Positions 50,316 to 62,719 of a DNA stretch of 64,000 nt are shown piece after piece; position 1 is the stretch's first letter, and the number at the start of each line of letters is the position of its first letter. The stretch covers positions 90,746,756 through 90,810,755 of the forward strand of contig CM060731.1 of NCBI GenBank assembly GCA_030704615.1, written 5' to 3'. Both the position numbers and the translations under genes were made by a program. The notes beneath the pieces were generated by a model. That model ran no database searches and was not told the origin of the DNA. It saw nothing but the letters and a program-made list of their open reading frames with translations. Source of the stretch: Takakia lepidozioides (taxonomy: Eukaryota > Streptophyta > Takakiopsida > Takakiales > Takakiaceae).

Positions 50316-53300
50316 ATGGAGACAGACATAGAGTGTCCAGAAGTTACACCAGGGCGCAAGCCTACAGCGAGGGAGGTAGAACGAGCAAAGCGTCAAGCGG
50401 AGAACAAGGCATTCTTCGCACGACTGAAGATCTACGACATTGCAAAGAGGTCCGAACTTGCGTTTTTTCATATGCCCTACCTAGCCCTAGCCATGAAACC
50501 GCATTAAAAGCTCCAAACCTGCAGAGAGGATATGTTAGGGTTTTGCTGCTGCTGACATTGTCTTTCTTCTTCTTCTTTGCAGCGCCGAAGCGAGATTGAG
50601 TCGCCCTAAACGCCTCGTTGAGGAAATCCTCAAACACACAGGTCCTCCTCGCCGAAGTCACAGAGTTCAACTCCTGCACTCTGCAATGTCACAACGGGAG
50701 AAAGAGGTAGAGCAAGAGGAGGAAGCGCAGGTGGTAGCGGAGTCAGACACAAAGGAGGCACGAGAGCAAGAATTGCAGCGAGACCAAGATTATGCCGCAC
50801 ATGAAGACTTGAATGAGACCAGCTCGGAGTCAGAGATGGAAACGATGAAAGAAGCCCCAACAAAGAGAAAGCGCGCAAAGCACCCTGCAAACTCCCCAAC
50901 CCATCAGCAGGTTTGCGATCTGCACCAAAGTTCCGAGTTTCAAACACTATATAACTTGTCCCAGTATAATTTAGGGTTCTGAGACCTAACAAGCTGATTG
51001 ATATCTTTACGGAGCTGGTAGTACCTCGCCCACAATTCTCTGTTGGTTTCCAAATTGCAGCACTCTTTATAGAGGGCTCGTCTCTCAGCTATCTTGAGTT
51101 TAATCTCATTGGTCCACCAATTAACAGCTCTAGCACAGACAATTAGTTTCATCCCAATGATCTTGTCAACCACGGAGGAAACAAAACTCTCCCAAGAGTC
51201 CCCTGCTCTTTCGACTTCATTTCTTGCGTTATCAGAGCGAGACTGAAGTTCTTGGAGCGATTGCATCGAGAGGGAGAGCCTCTTGCAAGGCCTGGACATA
51301 CTCAACCTTGACCTCCTCATTATGAAGTTTTTCTATGCGCCACTTCCGAATCGAATGTTTCACATATCTCTTGGTGTTGGGAAAACACCTTTTGATCTCA
51401 TTCCAAACCAGGAACTGGTCAGAGGTAGCAATATCAGTTCTGTCGATCAACACATTCGCACACTGGGGGAACAAATTTTTGTCCATTATGATATAATCCA
51501 CAATGGAGCGTTCCCCAGTTTGGGATTTCTCACGAGTCCACTGCACTTGGTCACCTCTTGTCCTGATATTCAAGGTGAAAAGCTGAAGATCTTCTAGACA
51601 GTTAATTAACTGTCTGCCATTAGAATGAGGGGCTCACTCCATTAGTAGGACTTACCGTGTTATAAACATTAGTTCAGGCTTTCCAGATTCCTTTTAGAAA
51701 GCCCTTCACACGTTCATCAGTTTTGTTGTATGTGGGCTACCAAGCAATGAGACCCCAACAGGGCCCACCGCTTTAGACTCAGCCTTGAGATATTGATAGT
51801 TGGTGAACAGAGGTGCAGGGACTATGTTCTTGATGGTCCTGAAGAGGGTCGCTCTCTGATGAGAATACCCCAGACTTGTATCACAAAATGGACATTGTCT
51901 TCAGGCCACCCACACCAGTGAGCATCGACAATCTCCCTTTCCTCTCTGCATCTGTTTATTGTTCAAAGGTAGACTCCCCATCCGGAGGTTAAATTTTCAG
52001 TCTAGTGCCAAGGGTAGGTCTGCCCTTCAGATCATCCTCAAAGTCCTCACCCATGTCACAAACTGGAAACGAGTTCAGGGAAGTTTATGCCTAACATTGT
52101 TTTGTTCGGACATTCTTCATGCTTTTGACATGGCCTTAGACACTTCAGCCTCCACGTCAGATTCATCTAGCAGGGTGAGTTCTTCCTTCCTAATATTCAG
52201 GTATTTATCATAGGGTCGCTGGTATGAGGCATGCGATTCAGCTGACTGTACCATAGGTCTGACTGACAGGGTCTTCTTGCATAGGCCTTTGGGCTTGGCT
52301 TACCCACGTGGTTTGCCATCCCTAGTAGTATGGTCGTATTGTTTCACATGTTTCTGTTGAGCAATGTGTGCAGAGTTCAGTCAAAAAAAGGAAGGGAATT
52401 GCAGGGAAGGATGCGAACGAGCATAAGTCTCTTACTCCAGCAAAGTGTGCACCAACTATTGCGCCAACTGCTGTGATGAGTGGCGCGGTTGTTCCCCCTT
52501 ACGAAAAACCAGCCCCGCCCACTCCACAGACTGACGTTCCAGCTCCCTTGTATCCACCAGTATCGGCTCCTCCCTCGTATCCGCTTATGTACCCACAGTA
52601 TCCTGCCATGTCAGGGTATAATCTGCATGGGCACATGCCGTATCCTCACTATCAACCTCCAAACAATGATTCTCAGTGCCAGAATTACAATTCTTTTGCT
52701 CCACCTGCAGGCGCTCCAATGCATGATCCTAGTCAAGGTGGGTATTCCATTTACCACCATTATGGAATGCATCCCCATAGTATGTATCCTCCTCGGCCTA
52801 TGTACAACCAACCTACTTCCTCCCTCTATCCTACCAGCCCTGCAAGACCACACCAGGGGCAGGTCCAGTATGGTGGCCACCAACCTTCAGGATCCAACTA
52901 CAGTGGAGTACAACTGCCGGCACCTTCGAGCTTCACTGCACCGCGGCCACCTCTTTATCCAACATCTCCAGGTACACCTAATACCCTGAAAGGGAAAGGC
53001 ATTCTGAAATAGACCGAGGATGCATTTGCTCCGCATCATCCTGTGGGGTGGGAGACAGCAGTCCAGCCCCAACAGAGTGAAGGTGGTAACATGCATGGTA
53101 CTGCTGAAACCTTGCAGGATTCCAGCCTTAGTCCTGGGGGGACATCAGGTGTGACTCCTATAGAACGCAAAAATGCTTTAAGGAGGGAAAGAAGGGCACT
53201 TGCAAAAGATCTGAGAGACCAGGCTGCTCAGAATGTGGCTGTAGGGAGGAGGAAATTTTTCATTTCTTGTGATGAACTTGGAAACCCTGAAGGTCCTGCT

Positions 53301-56300
53301 CGGAACCAGTGGATGACAGCTCTGCGAGGGCAGTGTCAACGTTTGTTGGACTGGTCATTGTATGCTCAGGATCAACCATTACACTTAATTGAAAAGATCA
53401 TGGAGATCCTGGCTTCAGATTGGGAATACGGACCTCCTGGTCTTAACATAAAGGCTATTACAAAAACAATTTGCGGGCAGCTCAAGTACCAACGAAATAA
53501 GCTGTTCAAAAATTACTATAGTGTGGGGCTGCCCAAACCCCATCATGTGCCAGACAAGACATGGGCACAACTAGTTGTTAGTTGGGGTTCCACTGATTTC
53601 AAGAAATTTCAGGCAAATGGTGTCAAGGCGCGGGGATGTGTGAAGAATACATCTCGATCAGGTCGCAGTGGAATCAGCGGTGTTGTAGCACGACTGGTAT
53701 ACTTCTCTTACAACATAGGAAGTTCCCACATTGTTTTGCATTGACAAACTTTATGTGTTGGGTTTTTTTGGCTGGAGCTCAGAGTCTATTCCTATCACCA
53801 TTGAATTAGTACACATTGCTACTACTTGGGGGCCTTCTCAGAGTTGGGCGCCAGCAAGAAACTAAGCACTCTTATTGAGGGGGAGTCATTGACGCTATCC
53901 TAGATAATTCTTTACTGTTGGCAGTGTGCTATGCTAGTCATTAACACTTGCAAGTTTGTTGCAATCACAGAGAAGGAGACTGGACGTACACCAAGTTTGC
54001 AGGAGATCGCCGGTAGCGCCAGGAGTGACAAAGGCTACGGCTCGGGGTGTACAGGCAGTGCAGCCACAACGGTATATAAACTCAGTACCAATTCTGGTGT
54101 GAATTACATATTCGTGATTTCCATGCCATTGCTAGTTGCCGTTTGGTTCTGTTTTCTTACTAGTTCATCAGTCAGTGTAGTGAATTGTTACTTTGGAGGT
54201 GTTCTATGTGATGGGGCAGGGAATTGGTTCACTAGCAGCTCGCCTCGATGCTATGGAAAACAAACAAGTGCAGATGGAAGCCAGCTCCAAGGCAGCTTTG
54301 GAAGCAGTCCAAGGCCAACTGGAGGCAGCAGCTGCATTCAACATTGCGCTCGCAGCTAAACTTGGCATGAATGTGCCAGATTCGGAACCTACAGGTCCAC
54401 CATGCACCACCTTTGCGCCACACACAACAAATGAGACTATTTCTCATGTTATGGGCTCACCACTCAACCTGTTCAAGGCAGTTTCTTCACCGCCACCAAA
54501 GCCAAACACAATAGGCTCATTGTTTGGGCTTTCAGAAATGGAGGGGGATGATGACATGGAGGGTTGGTCTGAAGGTGAACTCAATCCATCCCCCCATATT
54601 GTTGAGGCAACTGCAAAGTGTTCATCCGTTTTGTTGTCCCCTACACCAGTAGCACTTCCGGCATATGTACTACCCTCTCAATATGCCTGTGAGGTCTCCA
54701 TGAATTTGCAGAGTGCCCCACAGAAAGGTGTGTCTTTTGTACATGATAATCATGTACAAGTTGTTGGTAATTGCCCTTCGGCAACTGAGAGGCAGAAACA
54801 CATCCTTATACTTGACTTGAATGGATTGTTATGTGAGAGCAGACTACGAACAAGGGAACACCTAGAGCCCACTGTCACCTCCAGACCTGGGTGTCAGGAG
54901 TTTCTGGACCGATGCCTTCAGATTTTTGATGTAGGTGTATGGTCTTCCATGTCATTGAGTAATGTCCTTCCAGTTGTGAAAGCATTGTTTCCTGGGAAGC
55001 AACCAAAGATGGTGCTTCACCAAGACTATTGTGACCAACCTGTGGGAATGGTGGACCCTCTCAATCCTTCTAAAACTGTCATGTACAAGAACTTATGTAA
55101 GTTTTGGAAGGACTACAGCCATTACAATCCAACCAATACTTTGCTGGTGGACGATTCCCCACTCACTTGCTTACCCAACCCTGCAAATAATTGCATCTTC
55201 CCGTATCCATGGAAGTTGAGGGATCAGCCAAACTGCAAGAGGCTTATGAAAGAATTACTGCCTTGGTTAGAGGGTGTATCCAAGGCTGCACACATCCCTG
55301 AGTATGTGTCAGGGCACCCATACAGATATGGGCAGCCCAACTACTTGTTCAATACTGCAGCCATGGGTAGTGGATCACAACAATCTGCAAAGGCATCCGA
55401 ACCAGGGCTTCCTGCTGCCAGAGTTCCAACGACTTTGCCTCCCGATGCAACAACAAAGCATAATCAAAGAAAGGTGAGAGCAAAAGATTCAATGCTTGGG
55501 CGCGTGGGTGGATTTGTATTGTTAATGCTACTTCACAATGTGTGTCATTCGTGCTATTCTCATTTTTTGATCATGTGTCATTCAATATGCAGATGGTGAA
55601 ACCAGTGAAGCGTTCAATGGGCAGGGAAAGCACAATATGTGCTATCAATCAGACTACAACCACAGTGGATGTAACTGAACCATGGGGTGACCAACAAAAT
55701 CCGCACAGTGTAAGTACTTCCTTTGTCCTCTTTTGTTTCCTTGTCTGATGCTGGATCAATACACCCCCTATGTATCGCTGTGTAGCTGCAGGATTGACAA
55801 CCTACAAAGGTAGTTTTGTGACATCGTCCTACCACATCCATGTTGACCATGCAGAACCTGCTATCAACTAGGTATGGCACCGTTCCACCTTTGATCATGT
55901 CAGCATGGAGTATAGAGACAGGCAAATGCAATTCAGAATTGGAAGTACTGCAATAGGTAGGGTTGGGGTGTTTGCTGGAAGAACGAGGATGCATTTTGCA
56001 GGAGTGCCAAGCTGTCAGTCTCTGTTCTCCAGGGTTCATTTCTGATATAGGAATCTGGTTTTTGTTGCAGTTTCAGATCGGCGACAAGGTGTTATTGTTT
56101 GATCCTTGTGCACCAAAAAGAAGGGCAGGTGTGGGATATATTGCTGGATTTCCGAAAGCAAATGTGCCAGACAACTATTACCGTATCCATGTGAAATCGG
56201 TCATGATTTCAGAGGTTGTGTTGCCGTACCCGGACTACTCTGTTACCCCTAATCATACCACATTGGGTGACACGCAGGGAAGTGCCACCTTATGGTCTGA

Positions 56301-56322
56301 AAAGTTTATTAAACACGCGTGA
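50316..56322 (+). pseudogene. CACTA accessory protein (Transposase_24-like) fused to an FCP1/HAD-like domain
   Basis: Exons 50316-50449, 50583-50910, 52374-53696, about 53973-54070, 54220 to about 55473, 55594-55708 and 56071-56322. The first three joins are exactly in phase. Order: charged N-terminus; Pro/Tyr-rich region (52480-52970); an En/Spm Transposase_24-like domain (ARNQWMTALRGQCQRLL ... WAQLVVSWGSTDFKKFQANG ... SGRSGISGVVARL ... KETGRTPSLQEI); a short coiled coil; an FCP1/HAD phosphatase-like domain (54800-55330) with ILDLNGLL, DVGVWSSMSLSNV and NTLLVDDSP; and a C-terminal module (IGDKVLLFD ... VVLPYPDYS ... TLGDTQGSATLW) typical of CACTA accessory proteins. The HAD nucleophile Asp is present but DxDx(T/V) reads DLNG, so the general acid Asp is Asn. 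One in-frame TAG (53010-53012) interrupts exon 3. Confidence 0.72.
50985..51610 (-). mobile_element. LINE fragment (end of endonuclease and linker)
   Basis: Minus-strand frames: REKSQTGERSIVDYIIMDKN, IATSDQFLVWNEI (end of an APE-like endonuclease, S-DHF-like block), then WWTNEIKLKIAERRALYKE and LRKDINQLVRSQ, the helical linker before LINE reverse transcriptase. It is truncated on both sides and sits inside the large intron (50911-52373) of the CACTA accessory gene. Confidence 0.7.
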
Positions 56323-57274
56323 TATTGAAGATGCTACAAGTTTAGTTTAGTTTTCTTTATGGATTGAAGGTTGCTGAGACAGGTGAACAAAACTGCTCTT
56401 CTGACATGAACAATATTTTTTGAATTGATGCTCTTGCTATTCTCATGTATGATCACAAGATCCCCTTGTTCAAAGGCAACTTCATTTTCCCACATCAAGC
56501 CAAATTAAACTTGTGTAGACATGAATGTGGTATTTTGCTGGTTGTTTGCTATATTTAATATTAATAACATTACTACTGGTCAATGTGGTTCATAATACAA
56601 TTATTATCCATGTTTTAAATAAGCTTTTGTTTAAATGAAACAAAACAAATCAAAATTCTAAAACAATAATATATTACATATTAAATCAAGCAGCCAATGG
56701 CTTTTGGGGTGCTATCCCATTTATTATAAGAATAATAATAATAATAATATGACTATTCATTTTGGCATTTGTCAACAAATAATAATTGTTTACTTTTCAT
56801 CCAATAGGAACAAAACAGTGGATGTGACAGTATTCACACTAGTGTCATTGCGATCACACCACGACTTGAACCTGGTGTTAAATCTGTGTGAGAGAGTCCG
56901 TAAGAAGAGCCCTTAATATCTATTATTTATTTAATAATTCTGATGGACTCTATTACATGGCATTCCCTATGACATACATGTGGCAAACATGGTGGCGCCG
57001 AGGTGTAATAAGTACCGTAGAAAGACCATTAAGATTACTTAATCAAAATAGTAGTTGAACTAACCAGTCAAAACGACCGTCAAAATATCCGTCAAAAGAG
57101 CCACCTAAGCCTACTGCCACATCAGGTGCAAGTTTGGTGTGAGATGGTTTTTTTCACAGGACCAAGAAAGTTCACATGTGGTGCAAAGGACTAGGTTAAC
57201 CTAACACCAAGGGGGGGTGTGAACTTGCGCTTTTTTCACACCAAAATGTGTGAGAAGAGCCGTTAAAAAAACCA

Positions 57275-57289
57275 GTTTCTGTACGAGTA
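57275..57289 (-). repeat. CACTA right terminal inverted repeat
   Basis: Read on the minus strand it is TACTCGTACAGAAAC, 12 of 15 matches to the left end, followed on the plus strand by the target duplication GGT (57290-57292). Confidence 0.85.
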
Positions 57290-57873
57290 GGTATGGAAGA
57301 GCTTGGAGCACATGTGGGAGATCATTGGAGGTGGTCTTCATGAAGAAAGGAGATTGTGGCTCACGGCATGCATAACAACTTCAACCATACATTAGCATGT
57401 GACAAGACAAGGAAGGGGAAGGTGAAGCTCATGTATTCATTCCTTTTTTTGCTTAAGTTTTGTGGTGGATGGTTGATCAAGCAAGTGATGCTTATGTGGA
57501 GCATGTTCTTTGGGGCTTGTGACCTCAAGTTTGAGAAGATGAGCTCTTGAATAGAGGTGTAGATACAGAATATTATGATGAATGAAGACAACACCTAGGT
57601 CAAGAGGTGGAAGTGTATGTGACTAGCCCATGCAAGGGAAAGCATATGGAAGATGGCATACAAAATTCAAATTCAAGCAAGGCTTGGCGCTTGTCATTGG
57701 GCACATTAGCTTGCTATGAGATCCAAGGAGATCAAGAGGAACTTGTCAATTTGGGATGAATGCATTGCAAAGTAAGATAATGCAATCTTGCATGCATGTT
57801 AGGGGGGAAGATACCATAAAGAAGGTGTTTCTTACTATACTCTACAAACCCTAGTCTCCATACTCTTCAAGAA

Positions 57874-58100
57874 ACTGGGTATGGGCTCCCTCTACCCCAC
57901 CATACATTTTTTTAAACAATGTATGGAACCCCTCTGCCCAACATACACTTTTTTGAAAAGAGTATGGGCCCCCTTGCCCTACATACGTTTTTTGAACAGT
58001 GTATGGGTTCCCTCTGCCTCACCATACCCTTTTGTTTACAATGTATGGATACAAGTGGAGAGGCTTTGCCTTCCATACGTTTTCATTAAAAGTGTATGAC
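57874..58100. repeat. About 55-60 bp minisatellite
   Basis: Four diverged units with the pattern GTATGGGCTCCCTCTACCCC-ACCATACATTTTTTT-AAACA. Other than this, 57290-58650 contains no recognisable gene. It holds the right flank of the CACTA insertion and possibly the 5' untranslated region or LTR of the following retrotransposon, for which I see no LTR boundary. Confidence 0.8.
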
Positions 58101-58679
58101 ATCTAGGGTGTATCTGGAGGAGTATTGCCTTTGGAGGAGTATTTTCTTGTGTTTGGATCCCCCGCACACCTGCATGCTTGACTGTGCGCCATGTCAGTTT
58201 TGTGTGCGCGCTTGTTTTCATAGGAGGTTGGTCCGGATTTGATCACCGACCAATCCTAGATCATGCTGTCGGTGGTGAGGCTGGGGTGATGACCAGTCAG
58301 ACCACCATTGTTTCTCTTATGGCTGGGTTGATGACCAGCAGACCATATGAGTGCTTGCGGTGGATGCAGGTGCAGGTTTATGTTACGAACCTAGTAGTCT
58401 AACAAGCCGCAACAGGTTCTCTACCCGGTTACCTTGTGGAAAGGGGGATTAGAGATAGGTTTACAACAGGTGTGGTTGTGAGTTTTCATTACGGAGGTGC
58501 CACCAGTTGCTGAGGAGAGTGCCGGTACGAGCACCAGCGATACTAGTGGGTATACAAGACGAGGTGTGCGGTTTAGGCCACCTTCACCTTCAGTGTCTTC
58601 TGAGGAAGGTTCAGACTCAGAGTTAGGAGGATTCTCGCCGAGGGTGTAAGCCATTTCCGTGCCATTGTTGTGGGATACG

Positions 58680-60239
58680 ATGGAGGAAATGTATAGAGCT
58701 ACCAAGGGGCCACGTCGGTACTTTGGAGCTGTGGGCACCATCGAGCTTGATGATTTCATACAGGAGTTTGATAGTTGGTGTGATTTGCAGCAGATGTGCA
58801 ATCCACAACTGTTTACGCCTTTTATGGCGTGGAAGGGGCTGTTTCAGCACCTTGAGGGGCCGCCCATGGATGACTACCATGAGTTTAGGTGGGGACATGA
58901 GGTGGAGATTGAGGAATGGCGGGTGTATTGGTCACCTGACTATGTCTCCATCACTAGAGGCACAAGGGCAGTGGTGACACCGGTAGCTTCTGCAAGCAGC
59001 AGTGGGACGTCAAGTGGAACAGGAGCTGGGAAGTCCACCCAAGCTCCTGCTGCAACACCAACACCCGTGCCTGCCTTTAACCCAGTTGTGGAGTTCTTCG
59101 AGGAATTAAGGAGAAACTACCAGGGGATAAAGACGGAGAAATTGCGGAGTTTGCAAGAATTCCAACGAAAGCCTGCCGAGAGTTTGAGGGAGGCTTACAC
59201 TCACATGAGGCGCTTGATAAACGTAACCCAAGGGATTACAGAAGCTCAGGTAGTCCAGTTCTGGTATGGGATCCTGGACAAGGAGCTGAGGAGAAGGGTG
59301 CGGGATGCAACTCTCCTACAACTGGACCAACCCACCTTAGCAAATGTGTTTTTGCTGGCAGAGCAGATAGAGCTCAATATGGTGGAGGAGCGAGTGGTCA
59401 TGGTGGGGTTTGGTCAGGAGACACAACGAAGTGGGGCTCCTAGCCAACAACAACCACTACCCCAACGTGCTCAAGGCAACAAGGGGGCTCAGGCAAAGCC
59501 CAAGGAAGGGCCGAGAGGATCTCAATTGCAGAGGTCACTTCCTTCATTCTCAGGCCAACAACAGTCGGGTGTGACATCTTGGGATTGTGGAGGACCCCAT
59601 GTTAAGAGAGATTGCCCAGAAAGAGGCAAAGGGTCGGCACAGGCACAGCCTACACAACTGCAATGTGGGCATTGTGACAAGTATGGGCATGAAGAGGCCC
59701 ATTGTTATGACTTGCATCCTGAGCTACGGCTAGGCTAGTTCCAAGGGAACAATGGTGGCCGAGGACAAGGCAATGTAGTCCAGAGAGGTAGAGGAGGCAG
59801 AGGTTGGGGTGGAGGACGTAACCAAAACCAAGGAGCACAGGGTCAGGGTCAAGGTCATGACCAAGGCATGGTGGATAGACTTGCCCAGCTAGAGCAACGT
59901 CTTGCTGCCATGGCCACTACTCATGTTGTGCCAGCTCCAAGGCTTGAGGATCAAGCCCCACCTGCACAACCTCCTATGCCTAGGGAAGACCAGATTGGTA
60001 TGGGCTTCATGTGTGGAGCCGCACTTGTAGGACCATTGCATGTGGACTCTGCAGCTGCTGTCACTCGAGCAGCAACCCGTGCTCCTGAGCCAAGAGGAGC
60101 GGATGTGGATTTTGATCCACAAAGAGGGGAAGCAAGTCGGCAGACAAGGCTTCCACAATCTTTCACATTGGTTGAGACAGTGTCAACTGTGCCATCGATG
60201 GCACTGGCTCGCCCAAGTGTGTCAGAAGTAGAGCCATGA
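58680..60239 (+). pseudogene. Gypsy gag with zinc knuckle
   Basis: The ATG at 58680 (MEEMYRATKGPRRYFGAVGT) starts a capsid-like protein. The retrotransposon gag domain includes FFEELRRNYQGIKT, LQEFQRKPAESLREAYTHMRRLI and VVQFWYGILDKELRRRV (59090-59310). Two zinc knuckles follow: the first (WDCGGPHVKRDC, about 59580-59620) lacks its first Cys and one spacer residue, while the second (CGHCDKYGHEEAHC, about 59660-59705) is a complete CCHC. A TAG at 59736-59738 splits it from a Gly/Arg/Gln-rich continuation (GGRGQG) and a short coiled coil (DRLAQLEQRLAAM) ending at TGA 60239. Confidence 0.85.
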
Positions 60240-60255
60240 GTGTCATTGGGGAAAG

Positions 60256-61060
60256 TTGGTGTGGCTCGGGAAATGCCAGTGGGTGGTGCAGCAAAGCAAG
60301 GTGCAGCCAGTACATTGTTGGGGGCAGCTACAGCAATTTGCCAAGCTCCATGCCACGACAATTGCAATGCCGGGGATGCTGCCAGCTGCAGTGTTTAGAC
60401 TGGCAGCTAGACTCTGTGAGAGTGGTGATGCATTGGCACTATCTACGGGGATAGAGGATCAGGTGCAGTGCATGGATGCCCTAGATTCAAGGGTGAAGAC
60501 AGCCACAGCTGTGCCATGGCAAGCGGCAGCTGCAAGGTTGCAAGAGTTGTCATCTAGACCAGCCATTGAGCGTAGTATGGTGACTCCTTGGGGTAGTCCT
60601 GGTGGACAATCAGGATGGTGTGTTTCAGTTGGGTGGCCTAGCCGGGAGGAGGTATAGGCCACTACGGGTCTTGTTGGACTCGAGAGCACAGCCATTGATG
60701 TTGGGGAGAGCAGCAATTGCAGGCTTGGGCCTTACAGAGGCGGATTTGGAGCCTTGTCATTTCCAAATTCAAACATCTTTGGGTGGTTCAGAGAAGGCAC
60801 AAGGGATTACACGCCATGAGCTCTTCATTCGATTGCAGCCAGATCATCCTACAGATGGCTCTGTCATGAGAGCTAAAGCCATTGTTACGGACGCGATGTC
60901 TTATGATGTACTTGTTGGTGGGGCTGTGTTATACCCGATGGGCTTTACTTTGGACTTTTGGGAGGAAATGACATCCTACAGGCCGGATTGGCAGTCAGGG
61001 GATGGTCGGCGTGCACTGCTCCTTGTGCGGTTTATTGGGAATGTAGCGGTGGATCATAGG
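60256..61060 (+). pseudogene. Gypsy linker and retropepsin-like protease
   Basis: After a frameshift, an Ala-rich region leads into LRVLLDSRAQPLMLGRAAI (about 60665-60720), which resembles the flap-and-active-site strand of retropepsins, with DSRA at the DSGA/DTGA position. YDVLVGGAVLYPMGF (about 60903-60950) resembles the second conserved block. The catalytic Asp is present but the following Gly is Arg, so the enzyme is probably dead in this copy. Confidence 0.55.
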
Positions 61061-61379
61061 AACATGATGCCCACGTTGGTTGCATTCTCAGGGGTGGTGG
61101 CTTGGGGTGGTGAGCTCTTGGAGGGAAATAGCCATGCAGATGATAGGCCACCACCTGATGAAGACAAACAATTGGCATACAAGGCTTATTTGCTTCCTCA
61201 TGTGTCAGTGCATATTCCACTGTGGGGTACGGTTGGGAATTTGCAACGAGTAGCAGGCGAGAGTGTGTACCAAGCATGGCAGGGGGCCTTTCCATTGATG
61301 AGTGAGGGGAGTTCAGTGACATCACCTGGACCTCCTCAGTTAGCTCCTTTGGACATAGTGCCTATTATCTGGCAACCAC

Positions 61380-62345
61380 CTGACTCAGGTATTTGTTTGC
61401 TAGACCTGTTTGGAGGCATGAGCACTGGGCTTGCAGGAGGGTTGCAAGATGGGATTAAAGTACGCAAGTATTTATATGTGGAGAAGGATGAGATAGCTCG
61501 GCGTATTTCTATGCGCCACATCGCCTTGCTCACACACCGGTATCCTGAGTAGTTGCCTCTCTCAGCAATGCAAGGGTATCAAAAGGCCTTGCCAACAGAC
61601 ATTATCTTGCTGGGGGCGGATGATTTGGACCAGCATGGTGCCATTGACTTGGTGATAGCTGGATGGCCTTGCCAAGGACACTCTCCCGCAGGTCATGGGA
61701 ACGGCTTGCATGATGCACGATCGCATTTGTTTTGGGAGATGTTGAGAGTGTTGCGTGACTTGTAGACGAGGCAAGTGCAACCTCTAGCCTATATCTTGGA
61801 GAATGTTCCTCTTATGGGGGACTCTCAGGCCAGGGTTATGGATTGGATTGGGTGCGGTCTTGGATTGGATCGGCGGTGCTATTGGATGCAGCAGCGGTGG
61901 GATCACAAGCGCATCAACCTCGATTGTGGTGGACCAATCTTGCACCACCAGAGCTGCTCAAGAGAGCATACGATTCCATTCAACGGCCACCCAATCTCAA
62001 AGTTGAGGGCATTTTGGACCAAGGGAGGCAACCACAGAGGGTGCGACATGATGACCGTCCACCTCTAGCAGTGGTAAATCGAGTGGGGCAGCCACATGCG
62101 GCCTTGCCTATGCTCATGAGCTTTCCCTCATCTCATGCTTTTCGAGACAATGGTCCTGGGTTGATTTGGGACAGTGTGCTACAGCAATTGGTGGAGCCCA
62201 ATGCAGATGAGCGAGAGCAGGCAATGGGATTTGCCACGGGCACTACAGCTGTGCCAGCTCTGTCAGAGACATCACGCCGACATGTGTTGGGTCAAGCAAT
62301 GGATCTAAATTGCTTGACATGGGTCATTGGCTTGTGCATGGCTGA
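61380..62345 (+). pseudogene. Cytosine-5 DNA methyltransferase domain in gypsy pol
   Basis: Canonical C5-methyltransferase motifs in the normal order: I, CLLDLFGGMSTGLAGGL (about 61390); II, YLYVEKDEIARR; IV, DLVIAGWPCQGHSPAG with the catalytic Cys (about 61650-61695); VI, YILENVPLMGD (about 61790-61825); a VLLDAAAVGSQAHQPRLWWTNL block (VII-VIII, about 61865-61935); DEREQAMGF (IX, about 62210); and X, RRHVLGQAMDLNCLTWVI (about 62275-62330). Motif order is not permuted, so it is Dnmt3-like and unlike plant DRM. Two TAG stops and one frameshift (about 61850-61900) disable it. It lies between protease and reverse transcriptase in the same polyprotein, so an active copy would make the element methylate cytosines. 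From memory, C5 methyltransferases inside Ty3/gypsy elements have been reported in charophyte algae. Confidence 0.88.
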
Positions 62346-62719
62346 GCAACGGAGGTTGCAGATAGTGGTGGCTACTTCTACACTCCCATTTGGTATTGTA
62401 TCCCCTCTGCCAACCGGGACGGTTGAGGCAGTGAGTGGGGGCGAGCACAGGATCATGGGGTGCAAACACCCATGGCAGATGTGGGATGAGATGCGGAAAG
62501 AGAGAGTCTTTGGATCTCTCAAGTAGCAGTATGAGGAGTGGGGAGAGCCATACACTGAGGATCAGTTGGAGGCCAAGGTGGCCAATGTTTTTGAAGAGGT
62601 TGAGAATGTTTCTTCCCCAGAGGATGTTCTCAAGGTGGTTATGGCAGAGCAAGTGGAGGCTACACCACAGTCAGATTGGGTGGACAAGGCTCAAGAGGTT
62701 GCTATCTAGCAACCAAAGG

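Larger units (their letters stand above)
31926..57289. mobile_element. Complete CACTA (En/Spm-type) transposon with nested PMM copy B
   Basis: The left end starts CACTACTACAGAAAC; the right end, read inward on the other strand, starts TACTCGTACAGAAAC (12 of 15 match). Both are preceded or followed by GGT (31923-31925 and 57290-57292), a 3-base target duplication as expected for CACTA elements. Subterminal AACGGCTCTTCT motifs occur in inverted orientation at about 31993 and 57252. The element holds a minus-strand TNP2 gene and a plus-strand accessory gene reading apart from a point near 50300. About 12.7 kb of PMM inserted in TNP2 (35510-48187) is later DNA, leaving about 12.7 kb of CACTA itself. 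Confidence 0.88.
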
